Assembly: GCA_029168955.1 (NCBI GenBank)
Contig: JAPDOI010000136.1
Coordinates: forward strand, 1,006,001-1,070,000
Length of the DNA: 64,000 nucleotides
Reading direction: 5' to 3'
From: Aplectana chamaeleonis
Lineage: Eukaryota > Nematoda > Chromadorea > Rhabditida > Cosmocercidae
Below the pieces are notes generated by a model that worked only from the letters and a program-made list of their open reading frames with translations, had not been told where the DNA came from and did not search any database. Below are positions 1 through 9,506 of this stretch, in pieces. Position numbers and translations under genes: made by a program. Positions within the stretch are counted from its first letter, which is position 1. Each line of letters begins with the position of its first letter.

Positions 1-12
1 CGCTGCCTTTAA
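1..12. mobile_element. Possible end of a TTAA-flanked MITE cut by the window edge
   Basis: The first bases read CGCTGCCT followed by TTAA and GGGCAGCGG. The window-edge side ends like the AGGCAG-starting TTAA elements found elsewhere in this window (774, 21740, 60222). Only eight element bases are visible, so this is a weak call. Confidence 0.2.
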
Positions 13-429
13 GGGCAGCGGACACTCTCAAAAATTATATCGATTTAATGATATAAATCGAAGGTGTGAAACTGGTACATAGTAGTAGAATGGGGAAATA
101 ACGAAAAAAAAACAACGAAAACTGTAAGCAAGTAGAGGAATAACGGTTGTTTTTGTTATCGGATGAAATTGGACGAGTTTTACCGCGCGCGGTTGAAACA
201 GCGAATATTAGCGACAAAACGGTTGAGGTAGCTAAGCCAGTACTCCTACAGACGGTACTAGAACTCTCACCTCGTTGAAAGCATCAAAATCCAGCCGAAG
301 CGACCGTATTCGAACGACCAATAAGTACGAGTTTGTATTTGGGGGCGGGGTTGACGAAATTTTGCGACATGCATTGCTCAAATTTCATAGTTTCAACTCG
401 TTTTTGATGCTTCTAACGGCGCGAGCCTT
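13..429. other. Stretch without a recognised gene
   Basis: Mixed-composition DNA. It lies downstream, in the reading direction, of the mariner transposase C-terminal fragment on the minus strand, so part of it may be the 3' end of that element. I could not place its terminal repeat. Short open frames here (for example 35-217 and 275-550) have no recognisable motif. Confidence 0.4.
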
Positions 430-1530
430 CTACTCTGGGCAATACGACTCCAGTAACATAGATATGTCAACAGCTTTTTCGAGCGTGTCTGCCTTCAAAG
501 AGAGTTGCAGCGCTCGGAGTAAGTGGAAATCCGATGTTGAAACATCGTAGGAATATTGTGGATGAGGCAGCACCTCCCACCCCAATTCATTAATTTTTGT
601 AGGGTTCACTTGCGCAGCGCGGTCTTGCATTGTCGTGTTGGACCCTAACACCTTCTCTACTCACTGTCCCAATCTGCTTCAAATGCTCTTGTATGGTCGA
701 CCAAGGTTGGCTAAGACCACTTGACAAATCCTCGATCGTCTGACATGGATTCGCTTCCACTTCCTGCCCTTAAAGGCAGTGTTTACGATAAAAAATGTGT
801 TTCAGTTTCATCTAGGACTTGGTAGTGGAGGGGCACAATGTAGCGTTAAAGTCGAAAGAACGCATGAAAGCGAGCCACGAAGAGCCCCAAAAGGGCCCGA
901 AGTTGTCAATTTGAGTGCAAGGCAAACCCCAAAGGCGTGATGCCCGCTCTCCGACGTGAACAAGTGTAAACTCGAGATCCTGAGAGGAATGATGGTTTCA
1001 GATCAATGGACCCGTTCTACCCTTCATTCTCAACTTCTCTCTTTACTCAGGTCAGCTCGCATACATCGGCTGCCAGTGACGGAAGTTACAAGCCTCGGAC
1101 AACTAGTCCACCATGCTTCCCTAGCTCAATTTTTGAGGGACCATAACTCCGTTCCCAGGGGGTCTTGTACGATTCCAGAGACAGCGTTGGATTCGGCGTG
1201 GGACCGTTTTCAAGGTAGAATATGAAACAGAAAAACGGTTCTGAAGTTGGAGAGTGCCTTTATGAAGTCGTTGCCTAACGTTGATGGCCTTCTTGATCGA
1301 TACAAGTCGAAAGATCAAAATTACCTACTTTGAATTTGGAAAACCACCTTTAGCATTTACGAATGTCTAATGCATTTGGATAAACATCGCAAATGTTTTT
1401 GGTAGCAACTGTAGCGTTACTTCCCTTGAGAAACTCAGAGAGCATGCAATGCCGGATGTGTGCCTCTTCCGGTAATTGGGTGGCCATTTTAACCAAAATT
1501 AAGAAAAAATAATCCAGTTGCCTATAAGTA
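430..1530 (-). pseudogene. Mariner-family transposase relic, interrupted by a MITE
   Basis: Read on the minus strand, a mariner transposase starts at 1487 with the usual N-terminal pattern, including IRHCMLSEFLKGSNA. It runs about 46 codons to a TAA just before RWFSKFKVGNFDLS. A helix-turn-helix part (NPCQTIEDLSSGLSQPWS) resumes near 755 and is followed almost directly by HDNARPR near 650, which holds the second catalytic aspartate of the family. The C-terminal block NELGWEVLPHPQYS with SDFHL ends near 430. The gene is dead: it has a stop codon, frameshifts, a missing section between the helix-turn-helix and the HDNARP motif, and a 486-bp TTAA element inserted at 774-1259. A likely 5' end with TATAGGCAACTGGATTA lies near 1505-1528. 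Family identity is clear from motifs; the exact element ends are not. Confidence 0.75.
774..1259. mobile_element. TTAA-flanked MITE inserted in the mariner relic
   Basis: The element begins AGGCAGTGTTTACGATAAAA after TTAA (770-773) and ends AGAGTGCCT before TTAT (1260-1263), a decayed TTAA duplication. Removing it brings together two parts of the mariner transposase that belong next to each other, which supports the boundaries. Its right half matches, with divergence, the 480-bp TTAA element at 27397-27876: both contain GACAACTxGTCCACCA and GGGGGTCTTG at similar spacing. It has no transposase. The open frame 956-1225 lies inside it and is probably not a gene. Confidence 0.65.
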
Positions 1531-1539
1531 GAGAAGTCA

Positions 1540-1990
1540 CTATAACTTCACAATGTCTTTGGCACCCCTGTGAACAAAACAGTGAGCTGATAAATGACAA
1601 TTAAGTATTGAAATTCGCAGCCGCTGCCCCATTGCCAGCCCCCTCAGCTGAGCAACGTATTTGCCTGCCCACTTGAAAACATTACAACCGAGGCACTCCT
1701 TGAGAAGAACCATTAGGCTGCGTACCGAGAAACCGTGCATATTTATATTGCTTTGATGTTCATTTAGAAGCTCTAAAACAGCTTCCATAGCCGCGTCGTT
1801 ATTTTACGTTGGTGTAAAGCGCTGAAACATCAAAGGATTCGATGACACAGTTGCTGGTGAGTTGTGCACGCCGGAAATGGTCTAAGAAAGCAGAGTTAAT
1901 TACCATGACGGGGAAAATTTTGATGTGAGAGTGGAGATAGTAGCGCGGGAGGCCAAAGCAAGTGCGCGAAAAGCGCTCGAGGCATTCTGG
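1540..1990 (-). pseudogene. Penelope-like reverse transcriptase fragment
   Basis: On the minus strand, CVIESFDVSALYTNV at about 1805-1850 matches the RT palm motif A of Penelope-like elements (FDVxxLYTNVP). After a frameshift at about 1790, an 82-codon frame (1788-1540) contains VFKWAGKYVAQLRGLAMG, the motif B region typical of the same group. The expected APTLA continuation and the catalytic DD box are not found, so this is a truncated fragment. It lies immediately upstream, on the same strand, of the mariner relic, which may have inserted into it. Penelope-like identity rests on these two motifs. Confidence 0.55.
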
Positions 1991-2060
1991 ATCAATGCGA
2001 GGGACCCCAAGATCAACCGGAAGGACGAGGGTATAAATATAACGAAGAATCTACAGCCCT

Positions 2061-2142
2061 ACATCAGATTAGCCTTCTGATTTGGGGTACTGGCGTCTGA
2101 TATCTCGGTACCCCGCCGTTTATCTATCGGATAACCTGATGT
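2061..2142. repeat. Short foldback hairpin
   Basis: ACATCAG at 2061-2067 pairs with CTGATGT at 2136-2142, and GGGGTAC pairs with GTACCCC inside it. It is an 82-bp imperfect hairpin with no further assignment. Confidence 0.4.
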
Positions 2143-2447
2143 CCCACGGACTTTGAAAAGGTATGTCGCTCAGTTCCATGTATCCCAGCCATTTGTTTGG
2201 AAAAACTTGTCTTGAATTTCTGTAGGGTAGAAACTACGTTTGGCCGAGTAATTTTACTCATAGATTCGACCCTCTTTCAGACTCCGAAGAGGGCGAGACC
2301 GCTGAAAGGTTTGTCTTCCAATGAAGCCATACTACCTCGTGTCTGCTACAATCAAGTATCAACTATTGATAGGGTTAATTGGATAACTAACTTATAGTGA
2401 TTCGAATGAGTGCCGCGCTCGCGGTGAGGACTATAAAAGATGCCTTA

Positions 2448-2584
2448 GGCCCCAGTTGTACATCGGCGTTTCGCTGTCGCTGGCTTCCGCGGCATGTATG
2501 CTATTGGTCAATTTCGAAATCTCACCAATTGCAGACGTCCCGAGAACACCCGCGACGGCGAAACGCCGATGTATAACTAGGGCC
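2448..2584. mobile_element. 137-bp foldback MITE, TTA target duplication (copy 1)
   Basis: Terminal inverted repeats of about 35 bp begin GGCCCCAGTTGTACATCGGC on the left and, read inward from the right, GGCCCTAGTTATACATCGGC. TTA flanks both sides (2445-2447 and 2585-2587). A second copy of the same length lies at 20340-20476. The TTA duplication suggests a PIF/Harbinger-type (Tourist-like) origin; no transposase is present. Confidence 0.75.
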
Positions 2585-2587
2585 TTA

Positions 2588-3168
2588 GAGATTGAAACTG
2601 TCCCTCGCGTGAGCGCAACATTGCTGAAGTGGCATTTAATACTGGGGTGCTCTTTGACCATAAAATGCCTGATCACCGGGAGTTCCCTATCACAGAAAAA
2701 AAGTAATCTCACATCATGCAAACTACTGTTGGTGACTATGACTATGCACCGGCTTTGCGCAGATTTTTGTCTTCTGATTTCCCCTTTTTCCTTTCCTTTT
2801 GGATGTGTTTCTTTTTTTGTTTTTTTGCGTTTTTTTTCTTGTGAGAACATTCACAACTGTTTGGTTGTCAATGTACGATGTTTTGGCGCGTCCTATGGGC
2901 GTAGATAATGAGTAAATAACTAAATAAATAAGTCGAGGATCTATCGAACGGTTGGCCGACCCATCACAGTTTATACTACAGAGTGCTGGCCTGCAACCAA
3001 GAGTGCAGAACGTGAATTTGGTGTATCGGAAACCAAAATGTTGTCTGGACTGCTGGTGTCACCCGCTCTAACCACATCACGAATGACGAAATCCGGCAGT
3101 GCTTCGGCGTTGCTCCCACCGCTCAATTCTCCGTAAAGTTCTATCACGCTGGTAAAGATACATTATAT
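2588..3168. other. Non-coding stretch before the palindrome
   Basis: No gene recognised. T-rich tracts occupy about 2780-2845. TAAATAACTAAATAAATAAG near 2912-2931 resembles the short tails of non-LTR retrotransposons, but nothing upstream of it looks like a LINE reverse transcriptase. Open frames of 139 and 150 codons overlapping this stretch on both strands are inside T-rich or MITE DNA. Confidence 0.4.
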
Positions 3169-3182
3169 AACACTGCACTTAT

Positions 3183-3909
3183 CAATTACATCTGCTTTTG
3201 TCCTTACAGCTCCTGTATTCTCTAGTTGACCACCCACAGTGTGCTACACTGTGGCCTGTTTGATCTCTTCCCGCCACTAGTCAATGTGTGGCCGGAAAGA
3301 CTCGAAGACGTCAGTTGCCTTTTCTAGAGCTCGCAGAGGTTGGTTGATTCCAATCCTGTTCTCCCTCGGCGAGCTGTTCTCTCTTTTATTTTCTTCTACT
3401 CATTCTCTGCCAACTGCCCCCTAGGTCGAGTTGTTAAGGCGGTTTTTATCGCTTTCCTCACCAGAACAGGGAGCCAAGGCACCATCTGGGATATCGATTC
3501 CCCCCTTTTTTGACATGATCAGGTTGTTAAGGCAGTCCCAGACGCCTTCCCTGATAGTGTCCCACCTAAGTTGTTAAGGCTGTCTGGGACGCCTTTCTTA
3601 AGGGTGGTTGAATCGCTGAGCGGGCTAGTTCGTTAGGTGTCAGTCTGAAGGCCGTCTATGACGCTTTCCTCCCCACCCATGGGCCTTTTCGTCGGCGGTT
3701 CCACTGAAATAAGACCCATTAAGGGACGATACGTGGTTTATCGATTTCCCCCACCTGGGGCAGGCGGCGACCACCGTGCAACGGGTTAGCATCCTGGGAG
3801 GTATTTCAAATCAATACATTCGCCACCATAGTATCATAAAATGTGATAGGCGCCTATGTGTTGTTATGTTACAGGGTGATTGCTATATTACCTAACATAT
3901 TTTTTTCAG
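3183..3909 (+). promoter_or_regulatory. Leader of the left retrotransposon with internal repeats
   Basis: About 720 bp of untranslated leader. Four degenerate repeat units built around GTTGTTAAGGC and GACGCCTTCC occur at about 3430, 3521, 3568 and 3629. The leader ends in TTTTTTCAG (3901-3909) directly before the ATG, a strong nematode 3' splice or spliced-leader acceptor. The mirror leader is at 15175-15901. Promoter elements were not identified. Confidence 0.5.
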
Positions 3910-4588
3910 ATGTCGGACAACGATTCCGACCACGTCAAGCAGCTCGAGAAGATACTACTCGATGAGCCTTCGGACAATGGCGAGCAGGGACCTTCCGTGC
4001 AGGATATTGTGCTGTCTAAGCGAAAGCGTGTCCGAGGCCGAACTTCGAGAAACCGTCGTAATAAAAGGCGCCGCTCGAGTGATTCTGATTCCGCGACCTC
4101 TGTGGAATCGTCGTCTGATAGCAGCTACGTTTCGAACTCAGATGTCAACCCAATGCTGGACAAGAAACTGAGGGAGCGTGAGGACGAATCGCGCAAGAAG
4201 TATGAGCCACCTTCTCCGCTAGAGAGTCTGAATGATAAAGTTCTCAAGAGGGTAGAATTCGCATCCAGCATCCTTGAAGCCCCGGAAATAAGCGGGTTGG
4301 AGAAGAAAAATCTCAGGGCGCGTGTGAAGGTGTCCGACCCACTGTTGGAACATTTTAACACATGCGCCGCTGGCAGGTATGTACGTGGGACTGGAAGAGG
4401 CGTATATCGTATTACGAACGTCTCCCCTTGTCGCTTCAGCACTGGCTACGGTTCCCGTTCTAGATGACGGTTTACGCGTGCTGAACTACAAGTTACCGGT
4501 CGACGAGCAATCTCTCGTAGCGGACTCGGAATGCGTCATGAACGCCCTGAACTTACTCGTCATAAGCAGAAGTGAAACGAGTGAGTAG
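3910..4588 (+). pseudogene. Gag-like ORF1 of the left retrotransposon (frameshifted)
   Basis: The product starts MSDNDSDHVKQLEKILLDEP and has a basic patch (KRKRVRGRTSRNRRNKRRR), a serine/aspartate-rich tract, then an acidic/basic helical region. It fits a DIRS/PAT gag-like nucleic-acid-binding protein by position and composition; no zinc knuckle is seen. ATG 3910 is chosen over the upstream in-frame 3880 start because it sits immediately after a splice acceptor. Relative to the right arm there are four extra bases (CAGG near 4375) plus a compensating +1/-1 pair near 4400-4425. The frame is therefore lost after about codon 156 and the C-terminal part continues in another frame (4379-4588). 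Confidence 0.7.
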
Positions 4589-4743
4589 CGCTTCGATCGT
4601 GCCGATATTTATGTCAAGCAGGCCATGGGAATTCTGGGCATTTCGCTACACGATTCGAATGTTCGTAGAAGAGAGCGCTTCTTCATTTAATCACTACAGT
4701 CATATTGTGTCCATACCGATTTAAACTGATAATTTCATTTCAG
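4581..4743 (+). other. Intron-like spacer between gag and RT
   Basis: A consensus donor (A/GTGAGT, from 4581) and acceptor (TTTCAG, ending 4743) bracket 163 bp. The RT frame has no early ATG, so joining to gag by splicing would make sense. However, this donor/acceptor pair leads into a frame that stops soon after, so the true expression mechanism (another donor, trans-splicing or frameshifting) is not resolved. The same signals are in the right arm. Confidence 0.35.
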
Positions 4744-5689
4744 AAGCTACGGCGTGGACCCGGTACGTTCAGTGCCCAATTATCGTCGCTTACCAATCGA
4801 GACTCCTACCAGGTCGGCGGACAAGCCCTGGAATGAGTTCGCCGGGGCCTTGATTGGAGCAAAGCTGGCGTCTGAGGTTGTAGAAAAGACGCAGTGTCAG
4901 CGCTTGACTGAAGCCCTTGTAAAGGAGCGCAAGACGAACCACCAGAAGAAGGATCCATCTCCCAAGAAGCAGCGGGAGCGGAACACAAAAAAGGACAGGA
5001 ATCGTGATTCGAGGTTAGTAGGCTTCAATTCATATGGTTTTGAAGATTCCGTTCATAACCTCGTAGCGGGTAGATTCTCGTCTTTCGCTCATCACTGGGA
5101 ATCTCTCAATATAGACCATTGGGCTTGGGAGACATTACGGGGGTACAAGCTGACGTTCCGGGGAGACCCGCCAGCACTCAAGGAATGTGAGAGGGTTGAG
5201 AATTCTCAGGATCCCGCCTTAGCAGATGAAGTGCAGCAGCTGCTTGATAAGGGAGCCATAGAGCCTGTGAGTTGGTCCGAAAAGGTTTGGATTTGGTCCA
5301 TTTTTGGAATTCCCAAGAAAGATGGATCTGTTCGCCCAACCATTAACCTGAAACCACTCAATAAATTCATTACCCAGGTCCATTTTAAACTTGAGTGTCT
5401 GGATATGGTAAGGGATTTGGTCCATACTGGGTCCTATATGGCCAAACTGGACATGAAAGATGCATATTTTTCAATCCCCATACATGAAGACTACCGAAAT
5501 TATCTCTGTTTCCAATTTCGGGGAAACCTTTACCGATTTCGAGCCCTCCCATTCGGTTTGTCTTCCGCGCCATACGTGTATACCCGCCTTACGAAACATG
5601 CTGCTACAGCGTTGAGGCAACAAGGTGTCAGATTGTTGGTCTATCTAGACGACTGGCTCCTTGTCGCTGATTCGAAAGGCGCTGTGTAA
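4744..5689 (+). CDS. DIRS/PAT-type reverse transcriptase, N-terminal part (left arm)
   Basis: Open from the splice acceptor to a stop at 5687-5689. An N-terminal charged linker is followed by the RT palm: WSIFGIPKKDGSVRPTINLK, motif A AKLDMKDAYFSIPI (catalytic Asp), motif B FRALPFGLSSAPY, and motif C LVYLDDWLLVADS with the catalytic YLDD. These are hallmark motifs of DIRS-group RTs. The coding region is broken straight after YLDD by the Tc1 element starting at 5695; the rest resumes at 7299 in a different frame. This arm keeps 43 bp (5093-5135) that the right arm has lost. No ATG near the start, so the initiation site is unknown. Confidence 0.85.
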
Positions 5690-5694
5690 TAATA

Positions 5695-7296
5695 CAGTGC
5701 GTTCGGAAATGATAGGGACACCTCTAAAAAATGAGATTTTCAAAAAATTACCGGGAATGATGATGAATACTGTTCATCAATGAATTCAGCGTGATAAAAA
5801 ACCTCTGTTCGCAACTTCCTCGAAACCGTGCCTAATTTCATAGAACTTTGCCTTTACATTCAGAAAATTTCACCATTCGGAAATGATAGGGACACCCTGC
5901 AAAAAATGGAATTTTTCACTTCCAACAAAATTTCCCGTTACAAGTTCACTACATGAACGCAACACGAGGACACCCAACATCTTTATTCCAATCATGGGCC
6001 GTGGTACATCGCTTACTGTTTCCGGACAAGCCCAAATACGTGCCCTCAACGCTGCCGGGCTGAGCCAACGTCGAATTGCCTCCCAGCTCGGACGTTCCCC
6101 CAACTGCATCAGCCAGTTCCTACGAGATCCAGACTCCTACGGCTTGGCGAAGAGTCCTGGACGCCCAAGAAAGGTCAGCAGCAGGGATGCACGGAGGATA
6201 AGCCGACTCTGCTCAAACAGTAGTCTGTCTCTCAACCAAGTGAGGGCTCAGCTGTCGCTCAATGTGTCGAAGACTACTGTTTGGAGCGTCGTAAACGCAG
6301 ACGAAAACATCGTCCGCCAAGTGATGAAGAAGGCTCCATCACTCTCAGAAGCTCACAAAGTAGCTCGACTCCGGTTCGCAAGGAACAACATGGCAACATA
6401 CTGGTCAAAGGTTAGGGATTCTCTAAAAACCCGATAAAATTTAAAAAGATAAAGGCGACATGTTCCAGGTAATTTTCTCCGACGAAAAGAAGTTTAACCT
6501 TGATAGACCTGACGGTGCTCGACGCTACTGGAGAGATCTTCGCAAGGATCCGATGGTATTTAGTCGAAGAAATTTCGGAGGCGGTTCGCTGATGTGTTGG
6601 GGAGCATTCTGCAGCGAAGGTGTTTTGGAAATCGTCTTCACTTCGTGTCGGATGGATTCGGAGGAGTATAAAGAAACATTGTGGGCGCATCTTCTGCCGT
6701 TCTTCGCTGAAAACAGGCGTCAACGCTACGTTTTCCAGTAAGATAACGCTGCGGTCCATGTCTCCAGATCCACAAAGGCGTGGCTTCAACAAAACCGAGT
6801 TCGCGTTATGGATTGGCCCGCGTGTAGTCCTGACTGCAACCCGATAGAGATTATCTGGGGCATAATTGTGCGCCAGATTTACGCGAATAACAAGCAGTAT
6901 GGGACCGTAGACGAGCTAAAGGCCGCTTTGCTCGAAGTCTGGAGAAATTCGGATAAAAATGTGATATCCAATTTGATCCCTTCTATGCCGAATAGAATTT
7001 CGAATTAATTTCCAACTCTGGAGGTGCGATATCATATTAGATTTCATGTATGTGTATGTTTGTTCATTCCTTGTTTGATAATTTTTGTTTTTTAATAGTG
7101 TTCCTATCATTTCCGAACGGCGAATAATGTGACAATTTGAAATAAAATATTACAATATTATGCTATTGTTATATAAACAAGTGAACAGAGGTTATTTACC
7201 TTGCTGAATTCATTTATGAGCATTACTGAACGCCGCACTCAATTTAAACAAAGACTGTGGTTTTCAGGGGTGTCCCTATCATTTCCGAACGCACTG
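5695..7296 (+). mobile_element. Tc1-family transposon inserted in the left RT gene
   Basis: A 1602-bp element with ends CAGTGCGTTCGGAAATGATA and its inverse, flanked by TA on both sides (5693-5694, 7297-7298). The core repeat GGAAATGATAGGGACAC recurs inside each end, at about 5879 on the left and, inverted, about 7101-7117 on the right. Each end thus has an outer and an inner copy about 180 bp apart, the IR/DR layout known from some Tc1 relatives. It carries one transposase gene with an intron. The identical element at the mirror site (11839-13436) shows it was present before the palindrome formed. Confidence 0.92.
5994..7008 (+). pseudogene. Tc1-family DD34E transposase (one nonsense codon, one intron)
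   Basis: Exon 1 (5994-6410, 139 codons) starts MGRGTSLTVSGQAQ and holds two helix-turn-helix DNA-binding regions separated by GRPRK. A 58-nt phase-0 intron (6411-6468, GTTAGG...TTCCAG) precedes exon 2, which opens with VIFSDEKKFN (first catalytic Asp). The second Asp lies in DNAAVHVS and the Glu in SPDCNPIE, with 34 residues between them: DD34E. A TAA at 6739-6741 stands where the family usually has Gln, directly before the second catalytic Asp, so the gene is dead as read. The right-arm copy has the same stop. Total is about 318 codons, near the usual Tc1 size. The upstream ATG at 5883 lies in a terminal repeat and is less likely. Confidence 0.85.
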
Positions 7297-7298
7297 TA

Positions 7299-8557
7299 TA
7301 TCCTGCGCCATCAGTTTATTGGAGAGACTGAGCTTTATCATCAATCGTGAAAAGTCGTGCCTTATTCCTTCGCAGAACCTGGACTTTTTAGGCATTACCA
7401 TTGACACCGTAGATTATCGATTTCTGGTACCCGCTCAGAAAATCGCTCGCTGTCAACAGGAAGCTTCTCAGCTTGTGAATGCTGGTTTGGTCACGTTAAG
7501 TACGGTTTCAGAATTCGTAGGCGGAGTGGTAGCCTTCTCGATTGCTATTAGGTTAGCTATCCACTTTCTCAGAAACCTACAGCAATGGATAAGCACCTTC
7601 TCTCCGGTAATTGGGGAAGACTACCAGGTTAGGGCCCGCTTACCTTCATGTTGTGTAGACGACTTGAAATGGTTCATGACGGATTTCCCTACCAGTTGTT
7701 CCGAACCTATCACTATATCAACACCTTTGATAACAGTAACGTCCGATGCTTCGAACGAGGGCTGGGGAGCTAAGTGCGGCGTTAGAACGGCGGGTGGTAG
7801 GTGGCGCACGGAGAAGTCCTTACACATAAATGAAAAAGAGTTAACCGCTTGTTTCTTTGGCCTTTGATGTTTCGCGAGTAACTTACTTGACACATCGATC
7901 CGCGTAGAAATGGATAATACCTCGGCGGTTTGGTATCTTAACAAGAGAGGAGGTACAAAGAGAAGTGGTCTGAATTACATCGCGCGCAGTATAGCTATTT
8001 GGGCGGCTAAGCGACGCATTCAGATCTACAGACCAGGCGCAGACAATGTGGACGCGGACTTCCTGTCTAAGAATTTCTCTGATTCTTCAGAATACACTCT
8101 AGACAATAAGGTAGTCTCGATTTTATTCCATAAATGGGGAGCGCCCGACATAGATCTCTTCGCGACTCGTTTAAATACCAAGCGTAGGAGATTCTTCTCA
8201 TTTCTTCCAGATCCCCGCTGCACAGCTGTCGACGCATTCAAGCAAAGATTGTCGGGAATCTGCGGTTACGGATTTCCACCCTTCAACATGGTGGGCCGAG
8301 TGATCAGCAAGGCAGTGCGAGAGCAGGCCAATCTGATCCTCGTGTGCCCGAAATGGCCCAGTCAGCCGTGGTGGCCACTGCTCATGGAGCACTGTCGAGA
8401 GATAGTTCAAATCGATCGACAACCAGACCTGCTGGTGAACGCGGTCGGATGTCCGCATCCTTGTCTCCAGAAGAAGACCTTCACGCTCCTAGCATGCCTT
8501 ATCTCGCCAAGTGCTGGAGGAAAGCAGGCCTCTATGCAGCCTCTACTAAGGTATTAA
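7299..8557 (+). pseudogene. RT C-terminus and RNase H of the left retrotransposon
   Basis: After the Tc1 element the RT thumb resumes (LERLSFIINREKSCLIPSQN), then the RNase H domain: TSDASNEGWGAKCG with the first catalytic Asp, ELTACFF with the Glu region, and MDNTSAVWYLNKRGG with the next Asp. Then come the RNase H end (GADNVDADFLSK) and the conserved DIRS tail DLFATRLNTKRRRFFSF and YGFPPFNM. The frame breaks at TGA 7865-7867 after CFFGL (present in both arms) and again by a single missing C near 7892 that only the left arm lacks. It is therefore a pseudogene in the present form. The tail overlaps the start of the recombinase frame. Confidence 0.8.
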
Positions 8558-9506
8558 TGGCTAGTTGGTCTAAGGCTACGCTAAAACAGTATGATAGCGC
8601 ACTTAGAAGGTGGTCGTTATTCTGCTCCCTGCGTAATATTGACAATATTAACCCCAAAATTAAGGATATTATCAATTTCCTATCAAAGCTGCACGCTAGT
8701 GGGGTTAGCTTTTCCACGACCAACACTCATAAATCAGCTATAGTGGTGTATATTGAGTGTTTACGAGGGAGGATGAACGAGGACGATAAGCTCTTACTTG
8801 CAAGATTCATGAAGGGACTTTTTCGAATACGTCCTTCCGAACCGCGATATAATTCAGTGTGGGATGTTGCGCAGGTCGTGCGCTTCCTAGACAATCTGGG
8901 TAACAATGACAGTTTGTCGATAAAGGGTCTCACACTCAAAATCACTATGCTACTGGCTTTAATTTCTCCCAAAAGGGTTTCAGAATTAGCCTCACTGAGC
9001 TTAGATGCGATTCAGCAGGGAGATTGGAAATGGGTATTCAGGCTAGATTATATGAATAAAAATCGCAAGGTTGGTTCGGTAGCACATTCAGCCATTTTAA
9101 CCACCTTTCCTGAAAATCCTCGCCTGTGTCCTATTGCCACACTGAGAGCCTATCTCTGTAGGACAGTTATGCACAGGCTTAGATCCAGACACTTACTCAT
9201 TTCGTACCAAAAACCATACTCAAAGGTCACAGCCACGACAATTTCTCGTTGGCTCAAAGAGGTCTTGCTCCAAGCAGGGGTGGGCTTGGGCTATGGGCGC
9301 ATTCAACCAGGGGGGCCGCTACGACTGCGGCAAAGCTAAAGGGCGTGTCCTCGAAAGCAATAATGGAGGCGGCGAACTGGATGCCAAATGGGTCGACCTT
9401 TGAAGGATTTCATTTCAAGGGCCCCTCAGAGTCATTCCAAAACTCCATTCTTTCGGAAACGTATGTTGAAGAAGCAGATGTAATTGATAAGTGCAGTGTT
9501 ATTTAA
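8494..9506 (+). pseudogene. DIRS/PAT tyrosine recombinase (left arm)
   Basis: The domain begins MPYLAKCWRKAGLYAASTKV, followed by a core-binding part (SKATLKQYDSALRRWSLFCS) and the catalytic part with the first Arg in SPKRVSELASL and HSTRGAATTAAKLKGVS holding the HxxR box. The role is integration of the circular cDNA without a DDE integrase. The frame shifts between LQAGVG and LGLWAHSTRG (about 9290), in both arms. At the place where the nucleophilic Tyr is expected (STFxxFY in related proteins) the sequence reads STFEGFHFK, so His seems to replace Tyr. Apart from these shared changes the left copy is largely open. The protein ends SVI at 9506. Confidence 0.8.

Noticed and set aside
13..769. 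A TTAA element spanning 13-769, because both ends show GGGCAG/CTGCCC next to TTAA
   Set aside because: CTGCCC at 764-769 is part of the mariner coding sequence, which continues across the real insertion at 774-1259. The match is coincidental.
4581..4743. Simple cis-splicing of gag to RT
   Set aside because: The obvious donor and acceptor join into a frame that soon stops. The signals are recorded, but the fusion is not claimed.
5385..5573. Antisense frames in the retrotransposon arms (for example minus 5385-5573 and plus 13558-13746)
   Set aside because: They are the reverse strand of the RT gene with its clear motifs and are mirrored in both arms for that reason only.
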